64,000 nucleotides of DNA from Diphasiastrum complanatum (Eukaryota; Streptophyta; Lycopodiopsida; Lycopodiales; Lycopodiaceae). The translations under genes were made by a program, and so were the position numbers. This document shows positions 9,401 through 21,629 of this stretch, one piece after another; positions within the stretch are counted from its first letter, which is position 1; each line of letters begins with the position of its first letter. The stretch lies in contig CM055102.1 of the NCBI GenBank assembly GCA_029204225.1, positions 19,176,967 through 19,240,966 on the forward strand, read 5' to 3'. Below the pieces are notes generated by a model. The model searched no databases and had not been told where the DNA came from. It worked only from the letters and a program-made list of their open reading frames with translations.

Positions 9401-10790
9401 ATGTATATGATGCTTTGGTACTATGTGATATTGTCGTGGCTAGATCGATAGAATAGTCAATTTTTCCATGCACGATGCGCTTTCTACTTTTTACCTGTAA
9501 CACGATAAGACTTCTTGAATATAGATCAGTGGTAACGAGAATGCTTCTCAAGTTCACTTTGAAGATGCTAACAATGACTTTAATGCAGAAGGAATCTTTA
9601 AAAAATTTCAAGTGAACCAACACTGTATTGAACTGCACCAGTGTCGGATACTAATTTAACAAATTTTGTACTGTTTTGGTACTATTTTTGTATTGGTAAA
9701 CTCTTTAATATGAAATATTCGTACGACAAGGTCTTATCGTGAACCAATTCTGATCCTACTGACTACCAAATTAGGTCTTTCATACTAAGTGTCTCAGTTT
9801 TATTTTAAAATCTATCAAATAGGTACTATTTAGACTTCTCGTGACCATATTTTACACATAAAACTACAAAAATTAGGTACTTTTTTCTTTATATTTATTT
9901 GTGCTCGCAGCTCGCATATAATCCTTTGTGGTCTTTTTGGAACTATTTTAGTGTTCTTTACCAATTGGTGGAATCTAAGCTTTAGATACTACCAATTTTA
10001 CAAGATTTGTACTATTTTTGTAATGTTTACGTGTTTCTGAAATTTTTGAGTACCAAAGATTGGTACTATTTGAGCCTATTGTGTAACAATTTTGATCCTC
10101 CAAAGCACCAATTAAGGTTCTTGTACTTATTGCATGTTTATTACTTTTGTACTATAAGATACTTTGGTACTATTAGATGTTTTTGTACTTTGGTACTATA
10201 AGAAGCTTTGGTACTTTGGTCCTACCTATTGGTACTTTCTACCGCTCTGGTACTTGGGTGCTATAAGAAGCTTTTAAATAGCTCTTCAACGTGCAATGTG
10301 CTTTGGTAATTGGAAATTTGTGCAGCAACAGAAGAAATTTGGTGAAAGATACCGAAATATTAAATGCTGGCAAAACCCTTGAGCACCAAAGCTTTCTGAA
10401 ACTCTATAGTACCAATTCTTCTTTCAATTGGTTCTTATCGATTTTCAATTCAGATAGTTCAGACTACCAAATTTATTATTGTCGCATATTACCTATTTTG
10501 GTACTTTTGGTAATGTTTTTTCAAGGGAAACAACAAAACCCATAATATCAATAAACATCCAAGTTTTGGAGGGGGTTTGAAATCACTTATGTCATGTAAC
10601 ATGATAAGACTTCTTGAATATAGATCAGTGGTAGTGAAAATTCTCCTCCACTTTGAAGATGTTAACAATGACTTTAATGCAGAAGGAATCTTTAAGAAGT
10701 TTCGAGTGAACCAACACTGTATTGAGCTGAACCAGTGTGTTTCTCAGTGTATCCTGAAATATAATAATAATCTATGATGTGGTTTTGATA
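6470..10790 (+). repeat. GGTACT-rich tandem array, unit about 0.8 kb
   Basis: A conserved tail (TAACACGATAAGACTTCTTG and following 120 bp) recurs at about 7,864, 8,664, 9,500 and 10,600, giving periods near 800, 836 and 1,100 bp; the last unit carries an insertion near 10,260-10,590. Each unit also has ACAAATTTTGTACTATTTTG at its start (about 7,212, 8,015, 8,822, 9,660) and many GGTACT hexamers. The right part (10,505-11,000) is repeated inverted at 28.1-28.66 kb. Each tail contains a stretch that can be read as about 40 codons (see separate entry). Its position after the TE-X N-terminal exon suggests it is intron or spacer of that element. Confidence 0.85.
9525..9644 (+). other. Repeated 40-codon exon-like stretch in array unit tail
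   Basis: In copies at 8,688 and 9,525 the tail reads openly as ISGNENASQVHFEDANNDFN followed by AEGIFKKFRVNQHC and a few more residues (copy-specific changes). The copy at 7,890 has one stop and the copy at 10,624 a frameshift. An in-frame TAG immediately precedes each, and ATATAG could be a splice acceptor. The stretch is better conserved between units than the surrounding GGTACT-rich DNA. It may be a real exon or only a conserved noncoding block. Confidence 0.4.
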
Positions 10791-10820
10791 GATTTTGTTA
10801 GCTAGAGCGAGAGCGAGATA

Positions 10821-11075
<255 letters not shown>

Positions 11076-11616
11076 TAAAAAAAGATGGATGAAAAAATTT
11101 CTTATCTTCTCACTATAGGAACTAATCAAGGGTAAAAAACCAAATCCTATGTAAGACTAAGCAAAAAACTGTGAGATAGATCTCACTAGTTTGACAATCT
11201 CTCTAAAACAAGATTTGAATCATCAAAAAAGATGAAGTATGGCAAAAGTTATGGTTCTCTGAATTTCACACGTGTGAAATACTCCAAAAATGTCAAATTG
11301 ACTCAAATACAACCTATTTGTATGAAACAATTTGCCTAGAACCTATAAATTTTGCCTAAATCACATATAGATGAGATTGGTCAACTTTTGGGTGATTTTT
11401 GTGATCATTCAAGCAATAAATTACATGTACACAAGATTTGCCACAGGTCTAGGTGCCCCACCTATGACTATTCAAAAGCTTATAACTTTTGATTGGCTTA
11501 TCCAGCTAACATGATTCATTCTACACAATTCTAGCTTTCTAGTGGGCCAAGTTGCATGAAATTTGGATCTAAGGTGAGAGAGAACCACCAAACTGAAATT
11601 ATCTGAGTGGGGGACT
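11076..11616. other. AT-rich spacer with perfect 18-bp palindrome
   Basis: No gene seen. An 18-bp perfect palindrome ATTTCACACGTGTGAAAT lies at 11,263-11,280, with the same G-box core as in the copia LTRs. Confidence 0.5.
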
Positions 11617-11922
11617 ATGCCGATGGGTTCAATCAAAACAATCTCCAGCAAGACAAGGTATGACGATTGGGAGGTTAAAAATGAGACCTCAAGTGGAAGT
11701 GACAATCTCCGACTACACACTCCTACTACTAGGCAAGATCCTGACTCTACACCAAGCACTCACGTAGTAAGTGCTATATCAGCGCCAATAGTCATTCCAA
11801 ATGATACCAAGAAAATACCAAAAGTGATAGGTCCTCTACCCCAGTTCCATGGAGATACTGATGAAGATGCCCATAACCATACCCGAGAATTTGAGACATC
11901 AATGTTTGTCAATAGAATCATG
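11617..11922 (+). pseudogene. Ty3-gypsy gag N-terminal fragment
   Basis: About 100 codons beginning MPMGSIKTIS and containing IGPLPQFHGDTDEDAHNHTR EF-like sequence, the typical gypsy gag entry motif (LP.F.G...ED...H...FE). Homology ends at about 11,922, where the duplicated gypsy segment begins in the opposite sense. It is a truncated remnant with no recognisable LTR. Confidence 0.55.
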
Positions 11923-13190
11923 GCGAAGATTAATTCCCAACAGATTTCAAAAATAGAACAAAAACCACAAAAAAACCCTAAAAAACATAAAAAGAACCTT
12001 CGTCCGTTCTACTGGACATAGGTGTGATTCAAATCTATAACTGTTAAGTTAGCGAAGAATGATACCAAAAATAGAAGGCTAAAGTGACTGTTCATCTAGT
12101 TGTTGGTAACTTTTTGTGAAAAGCTTAACACCTTTCTACAAAAATATCAGTTCTCTGAGAAATTTTTTTGCCAAAGTCAAAGTCAGTCCAACATAGTATT
12201 TTTGATAATTAGTGAGTTGGGCCAACGTTAAGTCAAGGTCAGTTGTCATATTGATCTATTTTTATCAAAAAAGACTCTTTTTTGTAAAAATAACAGTATC
12301 ACTCTTGCTGAACCTTTGCCAACTTGTCTGAGAATTTCAATTATAGTATTTTATCATTTTTGAGTTCGGCGAAGGTTAGATTTATTAGGTCATCCAAAAA
12401 GTCTATTTTAATCCTTGCCAAAATGTAAAAACATTATTGTTGACCACAAAGAACCTTCGCCAATTCTACCCTAGCCATATCAATATCAGATATAGTCATT
12501 GTCAATCCGACGAAGGTTAATTTTACCAGATTTGTCAGAAACAGTTAGATAAGTGATTTTTATCCAAAATAGCATTAAAGAATCTTCACCGAGTCAATCT
12601 TTGCTAGTACTATTTTTGAGTTCTAATCTACTAAGATCTATCCACTGTTAAATTCATCATATATTCAATAATATCTGCTGTCCATTCAAGTACTGCTGTC
12701 CATTCAAAAACTGCTTCAACATAAAATAACGTAGCATCTAGTAGTTCATCATCCACTTCAGTATTGACTGGTGTTGTCTGGATTCTTGAGACATGATCGA
12801 CAAGATAATGTTGTTTACCTTTGCAAACCACAACTCGAAAATCAAATTCAATTAGTAGTAGTAATCATCTTGCAATACGTCCCGTATTACATGTCTTGTT
12901 TACTAAATAAAGCAATGGCTGATGGTCGGTATAAAATGCAAAATGTGTCGCCATTAGTTAATGTCAAAATTTCTTCATAGAAAAAAAATCATGGCCAACG
13001 CTTTGACGTTGACTTTGGCAAAAAAATTTCTTAGAGAATCAATAGAATCAATAAGCTGTCGACTAGCAAATCTAATAGGATAGTCTTTCTTATATTCTCA
13101 TGGTTGCGCCAAAACTGAACCAATAGCATATTTTGATGCATTAGTATGAACATGAAATTCGATTGTCCAATTTGGAGCTTGTAGAATCGG
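11923..13190 (-). mobile_element. Ty3-gypsy pol segment, duplicate copy 1 (RNase H region)
   Basis: About 1.27 kb matching 18,935-20,200 in direct orientation. On the minus strand it encodes the gypsy RNase H end (VCKGKQHYLVDHVSRIQTTP at about 12,770-12,831) after NKTCNTGRIARW-like sequence near 12,870-12,910, and the start of the RNase H region near 13,100-13,190 (PNWTIEF-like). Several stops and frameshifts. At 13,190/13,191 it is fused abruptly to copia integrase sequence in the opposite orientation, without a target duplication. Confidence 0.7.
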
Positions 13191-13361
13191 AGCCGAGTGT
13201 CATTTTTTTAGAACTTTTGGATGCACTTGCTATGACAAAGGGGGATCCATCTTCAAGGAAAGGTATATTTGTTGGATATAGTGAGGTGAGTAAAGCCTAC
13301 AAGGTTTACCTTCCTGATTATTGGTAGAGATGTCATTTTTTATGAGAGGAACATTCCAAAA

Positions 13362-15102
13362 GTGTCTTCAAGTAATGATGGTGTGGATGGATCTAACAAT
13401 CTTGATGTTGATATTATGGATCCTACTTTAGATGGTGATGATGGAGGAACTTCATCAAGTCAAAAGCCAAGGAGAAAATCAAGGGAAAGAAAAACACCTT
13501 CAAGGCTCACATATGATGAGAAAGGTAAGCAAGTTGTTGTTAGAACAAACTATGCTTTCCTAACCTCTTTTGATGAACCTACACGTGTAGATGAAACAAG
13601 GAACAAAGAGGAGTGCATCCAAGCAATGGATCTTGAGTATCAAGCTCTCATGAAGAACAATATATGAAAATTGGTGGAGTTACCTAAGGACAAGAAATTT
13701 ATTGGATGCAAATGGATCTTCAAGATGAAGACTAAGCAAGATCGATCTATCAATAAGCATAAGGCAAGGTTGGTGGCCAAGGGATATGCACAAGAACATG
13801 GTGTTGACTATGATGAGACCTTTGCACTCGTGGCAAAGATGGTAAGCATTCGGGTCATCATCTCTCTTGCTACTCTTTTTGGATGGGATCTATGGCAAAT
13901 GGACATTACAAATGCAATCTCAAATGGTGATCTTGAGGAGGAAGTGTACATGGAGCAACCCAAGAGCTACATTTAATCTACAAAGCCAAATCATGTGTGT
14001 CCTCTACAAAAGAGTTTGTATGGTCTTAAGCAACCACCAATTATGCTAAGCTTAACACATTTTTACTCTGTCAAAATTTTGTTATGAGTGAGTATGATCA
14101 TTCATTATATTTTATATTTTTTGGAAATGATGTTACTACCTTGCTCATTTATGTCGATGATATCACCTTGAGTGGTGGAAACAATCAATGTTGATGATAT
14201 CAAGAGTGCTCTCAAGAAGGAGTTTGAGGTGCATGATCTTGGTCATTTGCATTACATTTCAGGAGTAGAAGTGATTAGATCTTCTCAATCTACTTTCATT
14301 TGTCAAGGGAAGTATGCTAATTCTATTCTAAAGATATATCATATGGTAGATGTAAAATCTTGTGATACACCTATGGAGTCAAATGTAAAACTAAGTATAA
14401 GAGGTAATGAAAGATCAAGGACATTATTCTCTATAGAAAGCTAGTTGGTTCACTTATATATCTCACCATCACAAGACCATATCTAGGCTATTGTGTTGGT
14501 AGATTAAGCCAATTTATGCAAGATCCTGGTGAGGAGCATTGGAAGCCCCAAGAATAAGAGTTTTGAGATACATCATGGGAACTCAAGATTTTGGCATATT
14601 GTATGAGGGATCATCATCTAACTTGTTTGTATTTTCAAATTTGGAGTTTGTTGGAGATCAAATGGATAGGAAATCCATAAGCACATATTGTATTTTCATA
14701 GGTGATGGATCAACAAGCCACTATCTCATTGTCATGTAGTGAGGCCGAGTACAGAACCCTTACTCATTGCACAAAAGAGATGGTATGGATCAAGAGGATG
14801 ATCAAGGATCTTCACTTGCGGAATGTTTCAGAGAGCCCAATCATCTTTTGTGCAACCTATCATCCCAAAAATTGGCAAGCAATCCTATATTTCATGCTAG
14901 GAGCAAGCATATTGAGGTGGCATATCACTTTGTGAGGGAGCAAGTCATGGCAAAGGAGGTGGAGTTTCAACATGTGTCTTCAAGTGAATGTGTAGCTGAT
15001 ATATTCACCAAAGCATTGGGAAAAGACTTATTTACAAAGCATAGGACTTCACTTGGAGTATTCTCAAAGTCTATGCTAAAACTAGTTGAAGAGGGAGTGT
15101 GA
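13362..15102 (+). pseudogene. Copia-B reverse transcriptase-RNase H pseudogene
   Basis: RT start is clear: KLVELPKDKKFIGCKWIFKM, then KHKARLVAKGYAQEHGVDY, LWQMDITNAISNGDLEEEV. The catalytic box IYVDD is at 14,147-14,161, followed by the D-L-G-H-L-H-Y block near 14,235. The RNase H part reads SCSEAEYRTL at about 14,730 and ends CVADIFTKALGKDLF near 15,010. The first RNase H aspartate region (canonical SDADW) has become SNLEF. TGG to TGA at 13,665-13,667 and TAA at 13,974 interrupt the frame; later parts lie in other frames. Confidence 0.88.
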
Positions 15103-15761
15103 GAAATTGTCAACTAGTTCGATATTTTAGTCATATTTGTTTATTTGGCAATTGAGGCCAATTTGCATATTAGATGACTTTTCAAAGTTATATTAGTCTA
15201 AAAGTATTTGAATTACCACTTTTAGAAAGTGAAGGAAAGTAGAAGGTTGAGTTTGGACACATTCAAATTTGAATGTTAGATACATTGATTCTAGTCATAT
15301 TGTTGATAGGATTTTTGATCTAGACGTTTCTATGGAGGGAAACCAAGATCATTTATGAGGCATGGAACTATTATAAATAGATGTAAACTCATGGGAAAAA
15401 TGATTCTTCTCTCTATCATCTCATTTCATGCTTATATATGAGTTCTCTTGGGTTCATCTATCCATTGGTGCACTATATTGATGATGATATCTTGCAATCT
15501 TGCAATCTTGTGTGTAGAATGCATTGTTTAGTTGATATTTGAATCCACACATGTGAAATACAGTAACTTATTGTTTTTGTATGGACAACAACTTCATCTT
15601 ATTGTAAGTTTGATGTTTGATCAATATTTTATTGAGTTTTCATCTCTTTCATTAATTAGATGTTGATTTTCTATCTTGCAAATGGTGTAAATTGTTGTGT
15701 CTTTCTCATACCAAAGATCAATAGATGATTGTGGATCTTAGTGATTCACAAAATCTTCACA
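15098..15761 (+). repeat. 3' LTR of Copia-B
   Basis: Starts TGTGAGAAATTGTCAACTAG right after the purine tract GAAGAGGGAG and ends AAATCTTCACA. It has a TATA-like ATTATAAATAG near 15,370 and CACACATGTG near 15,546, the degenerate form of the palindrome in the Copia-A LTR. Confidence 0.85.
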
Positions 15762-16023
15762 TAAATTTTGTTAATAAAACTATTGCACTTAATATTTTAG
15801 GATATAGACCAGTGAATTTTACGCTCAGATCCTCACATTTTGCATTGTATGCTGCCTATGTTGATCTGAGTAAGTATGAAAACTATGAGCTCTTGGATCC
15901 TTACGAAAGATGAAAACTGTTGCATGATTCTAAATTGCAACTTTCATTAAAGAAAATGTTGGAAATAGAGTAGACATTGGAAAATCAGACTTTGTAATAA
16001 TTTTCATTTAATATACAAAATAT
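15762..16023. other. AT-rich spacer
   Basis: No gene, repeat or signal recognised between the Copia-B LTR and the 16-kb coding relic. Confidence 0.4.
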
Positions 16024-16704
16024 CTATGTATGTCTATTGTCCATTGGCTTGTATAAATATGCATGTTTTTTGAGATTTTGTATAATCCGTCGATTTTGTA
16101 TTATGACAAATTTGGACTCTTCTATAAAACCATTGAAAAAGTTGTAATATATAGCCATTTTTTTGCTAGTCTTATGAAATGCCGCTCTTGCTTGCCAATG
16201 AGATTTTTCCATTCCTTGTGATGACCATATGCTAAGACTTCCACGATTGCTTGCAAAAAATGTCGAATGATGCTGTAATATGTGTTGCATGTCGTACAAA
16301 CAATATATAAACCAGTACCAAAAGTATCTAGATTAATTACACATATTTGTCTATAATAGTGTTACACTGAAATATTACCATATATTGTGCTATATGATTT
16401 GCTCCCCATGCACTTTAAACTGCATCCACAAATTCACTATAGTGACTCGCACCTTGTGGGTAGATCCTTGAAAAGTGATATAAAACTTGGACTTGGCCTC
16501 ATCCCAAGTACTAAAGGCCATAGTGATGAATTCCATATTGATTTTGTTAGAAAATACATGACCATTGATCCCCATTGCTGTGAGCAAGGGCTCTGCAAGC
16601 TTCATCCATTCAGCCACCCTGCTTGTGCTAGGAAGTGACATGTCGGTTGAAACATCATGTTTAACCACAAATCGAGGTGAAATACTGGAATCGCTGGAAG
16701 ACAT
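16024..16704 (-). pseudogene. Unidentified degenerate coding relic
   Basis: On the minus strand one frame runs from an ATG at 16,704 (MSSSDSSISPRF) through WMKLAEPLLTAMGINGHVFS and TWDEAKSKFY to HGEQII. After several stops it continues as DMQHILQHHSTFF and SLSIWSSQGMEKSHWQARAAF. The persistence of protein-like sequence across stops suggests a decayed gene or transposon ORF. I do not recognise the family. The gypsy integrase at 16,848-17,560 lies upstream on the same strand, but nothing shows that they belong together. Confidence 0.4.
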
Positions 16705-16847
16705 GATGACAAATGGTAGAAACTTGAAGTAAAGAGCTTGAGAGTGTATTAGAAAGCTGTGTGAAAGTTTTGAAAAAGTTCGATCGTGAAAAAAATTCGC
16801 AAGAGTTTCGCTAGCACAAATGAGAAATGAAATCGAATTCAGTCCTT

Positions 16848-17560
16848 TTATAGGCTAATTTTGAGTGCTAACTTTATAAGTTGTTCTGAATGCCCATAAC
16901 GTTGCATGAAGTTTATGTTCCCAATCAAAACGACTTGCTTCAACCGTTTTGTCATAATATTGCAAATAATCTTATTGGAAGATTTTGCTTGTCCATCATA
17001 CCTCGGATAATACGGAGGCGTACTAAACCGATGAATAACGAAAAAGTCTTCCAACAGACTCTTGATCGTTTCATTGAAAAAGTGTGTACCACAGTCACTT
17101 ACGATCTCCATAGGACATTCAGATATAACAATGATATATTTATAGAAGAACTTAGTCGTAGACTTTGCATCAACACCTCTAATTGCTTTTACTTCACCCC
17201 ACTTGGTCATATAGTCAGTTGCTACGATGATATATCTGGCTTGAGATCCTCTTGCCGTAGGATGAATAGGACCAACATAATCAAGTTCCCATTTTTCAAA
17301 TGGTGCTTGTGATAGAACCAGATCTAAAGGTTCATAATTCTACTTCATAGGATGCTGTGCTTGTTGACATACATCACATGACTGAATAAAGTTTTATGTA
17401 TCCTTATGAAGTGTAGGCCACCAACAACCTGATTGTAAAATTTTTTGAATAGTGATATTAGCTGAAAAATGTCCACCTCTCATCCCATCATGTGAAAACT
17501 TGATAGATCAGGTACTTCGTGCGGTAAAACACAAATATCGTCCATTCCACGACAATACAA
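16848..17560 (-). pseudogene. Ty3-gypsy integrase pseudogene (HHCC plus core)
   Basis: Minus strand order: zinc finger (GGHFSANITIQKILQSGCWW near 17,430-17,480, then CDVCQQAQHPMK near 17,350-17,390), linker WELDYVGPI-like, then the core with the first aspartate in VATDYMTKWGEVKAI at about 17,200 and the second in IVSDCGTHFFNE at about 17,085. The position of the catalytic glutamate reads YPRYDGQAKSSNKI where the family has GQAES, so E is replaced by K. In-frame stops lie near 17,340 and 17,405. The relic is inactive. Confidence 0.82.
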
Positions 17561-18934
17561 TTGGTCTGCAATCAATTGATAAGTTTGTGACTTAATAATC
17601 AATTGTTTTTTTTGTACTTTTGTTAGAGAGTCATTAGGTTGATAACTCTAAACACCCTTGTTTGTATTGCATGAAGACAACAAAAGACATGACAAGGAGT
17701 ACAAGAATATCAAGAGATCGAGAATATCCTAATTGGAAATCCGTACTACCGATTCCTATTCATAATGTTCATATTTCTACATTGCATGTAGAGGTGTGTA
17801 TAATAGATGCTGGAGAGTTTGCGGATCCCAAGGCAACCCTAAACCTAGTTAATAAGTGAGAGGGATTTGGCACCCTACGTGTGTAAGTCCAACCCAATGA
17901 TCACATAGTTATTTGATTAGTTACAAGCTAATAAAAAAGATTTTAGGCCTTTTTGCGGGACATTTAATTTCGTATGGCCTTATAGTCAAGTTAGTGAATA
18001 AAATAGGGGTCCCCACCAAAATTCCAATTCAAATTCAAATTGGTTCCCTCCAATTTTTGAATGGGTTCTATCACTTTTTCAAATTTAAATAGTTAGGGAG
18101 GTAGAAATTGGCCAATAGGATTTGAGGACAAAGCCCTAAAAATCACTATATAGAATGGTAGTTTTGAATATTTTACACATGTTCTCTTCATTTCAATACA
18201 AGCAGGTTGGCCCTCTTACGAATTGGATTTCTCATGTTTTCTTTGGATTTGCGATTTGTTGGATTTGATGCGTATTTGGATTAATCATTCTTATGTTTTT
18301 TGTGAGAGAGAAAGGGAGAGAGAGAAGAGTAAGTTTCTATCATTGTTGTGGATCTAGTGTTAATGGATGTAGTGTTAATGGATCTTAGTGTTAGACATGA
18401 ATCATATGCACATGCTGGATTATGAAATATGCTATCAGGCTCTCATGGGAACGAACCTCCGCATGACAACTAGCTTCATCTCCTTTATGCTTGTGTGCTT
18501 GGATCTAGGGTTGAGGGTAGGATAGGAAATGCCCACTACAATTTTGATGTTGTTATCGGGGAGCTATGCCAATTTTTCAGTTTTCAACATGCATGGATGG
18601 ATGTTAGGTTGCATTTAGGCATCTTGTTTTGGCATAATAGGGTTTAAATTTTATTTAGGATTAAATTTGGAGAGATCTTGCTTGATTCGAGTGGATTTTC
18701 TTGTTTGAAACCTAATTTGATTGTTGAGTAGGGGACGCCATACAGATCACCATTCTTAAGATCCATTTGGATCTGAAAATCAGAAAAAACAAAGAAAATC
18801 ATTCATTTCTGCCATTTTGGTAAAAAAGGAGACAAAATCGTCATTAGTCTTGAAAACTTTTTGTTCCCTGGTAAAGAACCTTTACTGAGTTGCGGACAGC
18901 ACCGCCTTCATACAGATGGTTTTCAGTTTGAAGG
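17561..18934. other. Intergenic or degenerate retroelement DNA
   Basis: No coding motif found. A CACTATATAGAATGG TATA-like stretch lies near 18,145, and a purine-rich patch GAGAGAGAAAGGGAGAGAG near 18,303. It could include a gypsy LTR or leader, but no pair or primer site was identified. Confidence 0.4.
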
Positions 18935-20660
18935 GCGAAGATTAATTCCCAACAAATTTTTAAAAACAGAACAAAAACCACAAAAAATCCTAAAAAACAT
19001 AAAAAGAACCTTCGCCCGTTCTACTGGACATAGGTGTGATTCAAATCTATCTACTGTCAGGTTAGCGAAGAATGATACCAAAAATAGAAGGCTAAAGTGA
19101 CTGTTCATCTAGTTGTTGATAACCTTTTGTGAAAAGCTTAACACCTTTTTACAAAAATATCAATTCTCTAAGAAAATTTTTCGCCAAAGTCAAAGTCAGT
19201 CCAACATACTATTTTTGATAATTAGTGAGTTTGGCCAACATTAGGTCAAGGTCAGTTGTCATATTGATCTATTTTTATCAAAAAAGACTCTTTTTTGTAA
19301 AAATAACAGTATCACTCTTGCAGAACCTTCGTCGACTTGTCTGAGGATTCCAAATATAGTATTTTATTATTTTTGAGTCCGACGAAGGTTAGATTTATTA
19401 GGTCATCCAGAAAGTCTATTTTAATCCTTGCCAAAATACAAAAACATTATTGTTGACCACAAAGAAACTTCGCCAATTCTACCCTAGCCATATCAATATC
19501 AGATATAGTCATTGTCAATCCGGCAAAGGTTAATTTTACCAAATTTGTCAGAAACAGTCAGATAAGTGATTTTAATCCAAAATAGCATTAAAGAATCTTC
19601 ACTGAGTCAATCTTCGCTAGTACTATTTTTGAGTTCTGATCTACTAAGATCTAGCCACTGTTAAATTCATCAGATATTCAACAATATTTGCTGTCCATTC
19701 AAATATTGTTGTCCATTCAAATGCTGCTTCAACATAAAATAACGTAGCATCTGGTAGTTCATCATCCACTTAAGTGTTCACTGGTGTTGTCTGGATTCTT
19801 GAGACATGATCGACAAGATAATGTTGTTTACCTTTGCAAATCACAACTCAAAAATCAGATTCAATTAGTAGTAGTAATCATCTTGCAAAACGTCCCGTAT
19901 TGCATGTCTTGTTTACTAAATAAAGCAATGGTTGATGGTCGGTATAAAATGCAAAATGTGTCGCCATTAGATAATGTCAAAATTTTCTCATAGAAAAAAT
20001 CATGGCCGACACTTTGACTTTGACTTTGGCAAAAAAATTTCTCAGAGAATCAATAGAATCAATAAGTTCTCGACTAGAAAATCTGATAGGATAGTCTTTC
20101 TTATATTCTCATGGCTGCATCAAAACCGAACCAGTAGCATATTTTGATGCATCAGTATGAACATGAAATTCAATTGTCCAATTTGGAGCTTGTAGAATTC
20201 GTGTAGAAGCTAAAGCTTTCTTCAATTTCTCAAACGCTTCCAATGTCTCAGTCGTCAAATATGTACAATGGTCAACTTATAAATAGGTCGTGCTAAGTTT
20301 GCAAAAAATAGAATGAATATCCGATAATAGTTCGCATGACCCATGATAATAGTTTGCATAAACCATACTAAAAAATCATGGCAAACTAGCAAATCTAATA
20401 AGATAGTCTTTTTTTATATTCTCATGGGTGCATCAAAACTGAACCAATAGCATATTTTAATGCATCAGTATGAACCTGAAATTCGATTGTCCAATTTGGA
20501 GCTTGTAGAATCGGTGTAGAAGTAAAAGCTTTCTTCAATTTCTCAAACGCTTCTAATGTCTCAGTCGTTAAATATGTACAATATAAATAGGTCATGCTAA
20601 GTCCACAAAAAATAGAATGAATATCCGATAATAGTTCAAATGACCCACAAAAATATAAAC
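18935..20660 (-). mobile_element. Ty3-gypsy pol segment, duplicate copy 2 with internal tandem duplication
   Basis: 18,935-20,200 repeats 11,923-13,190. It then continues, on the minus strand, into the RT end and RNase H start: EAFEKLKKAFTSTPILQAPN then FQVHTDALKYAIGSVL (20,422-20,560). The part 20,074-20,342 is repeated in tandem at 20,386-20,648, both carrying the LKKAF..PILQAPNW region. Many stops. This is the canonical gypsy RNase H entry (family form QAPNWSLPFE..CDASDYAIGAVL), here with degenerated catalytic surroundings. Confidence 0.8.
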
Positions 20661-20667
20661 TCCTCAA

Positions 20668-21605
20668 ATTGTTTTTGGTGGCAGTAGCTCTACAATGGAG
20701 ATGGATCTGTTTGATCTAGTTTGGTTGGATAGGTTTGATCCACCATCTGTTCCCCTTGTTTTCTTGTGATTCAACATCCTACTCTTGGATCTTTGGAGGT
20801 CTTGAAACATTCCATAGGAAGTCATTTCATAAGTGATTAGACACTTGTCTATAGTCATTCAATAGGAAGTTGTTATATTGTTTAAATTGAAAAAAGAGAA
20901 GTGCAACACACTTGTGAGAAGAAATTTACTAGAAATGTGTAGCCAAAGTCAAAAAAGTTTTCTCATGGAAGACACATTACTATCAACATAAATAATCTAG
21001 TGGTTATTAATATGCATATTACATAATCAAAGAAGCACAATTTTCATGGAAAGGACCATAAAGCATCAAAATTTTAAATATACCATGCAATCCAATCAAC
21101 TAGATTTTTTTAAAATCATATTCCAACTTGACATTTAAGTGTTAATAATACATAATGCATTTTCCATTTTGTATGCTCAAACTTGGGCCAAATGTATAAA
21201 AAATAAGTAGTATGCGTCAATACTCGACATGGTTTTTGATGCATAAAATAATGTTGAGCACACCTACAATCAACTATGGAAATATGGAAACTACCTCCAC
21301 CATTATTGAATATTGAGTTCTTATCCATCATATTTCAACATATCTCTACTTTGATATTGATGCTTTTTCCCTATTTAAAATTCACGATATTGATAATCAA
21401 GATTTGCATTTTTAACATTTGACAAAAAGCATATACTAGACTAGTATTTATTTGATTTGTTTTAAATGTGTGTTTCAAGTGTTCATGTTTCATGGTAAGC
21501 ATAACACATTATGCATGTCAAATTTATTTTTTATAGGTATATTCGAAGTCATTTGCAAAGCAGGTGTTTATTAATTTATTTTCTAGTTTGTCTCTTTATT
21601 TATAG
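20668..21605. other. AT-rich intergenic DNA
   Basis: No coding region, repeat family or signal recognised. Confidence 0.4.
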
Positions 21606-21629
21606 TCACAAAGAATGTTCACTTTTTGA

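Larger units (their letters stand above)
13191..15761 (+). mobile_element. Copia-B: 3' half of a copia element with 3' LTR
   Basis: Begins in the integrase C-terminal region (the motif before RTFGC of Copia-A), runs through RT and RNase H and ends with an LTR. The 5' LTR, gag, protease and most of integrase are absent. It belongs to the same family group as Copia-A and Copia-D but keeps the RT that Copia-A has lost, including a YVDD box. The frame is broken by nonsense changes at 13,665 and 13,974 and several frameshifts, so it is inactive. Confidence 0.88.

Noticed and set aside
6470-10790. CRISPR array or satellite centromere
   Set aside because: Units are 0.8 kb and diverged, few in number, in a eukaryotic context; neither fits.
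16390-16704. Gypsy gag assignment for the MSSSDSSISPRF frame
   Set aside because: It lies downstream, not upstream, of the integrase on the same strand and has no gag motif.
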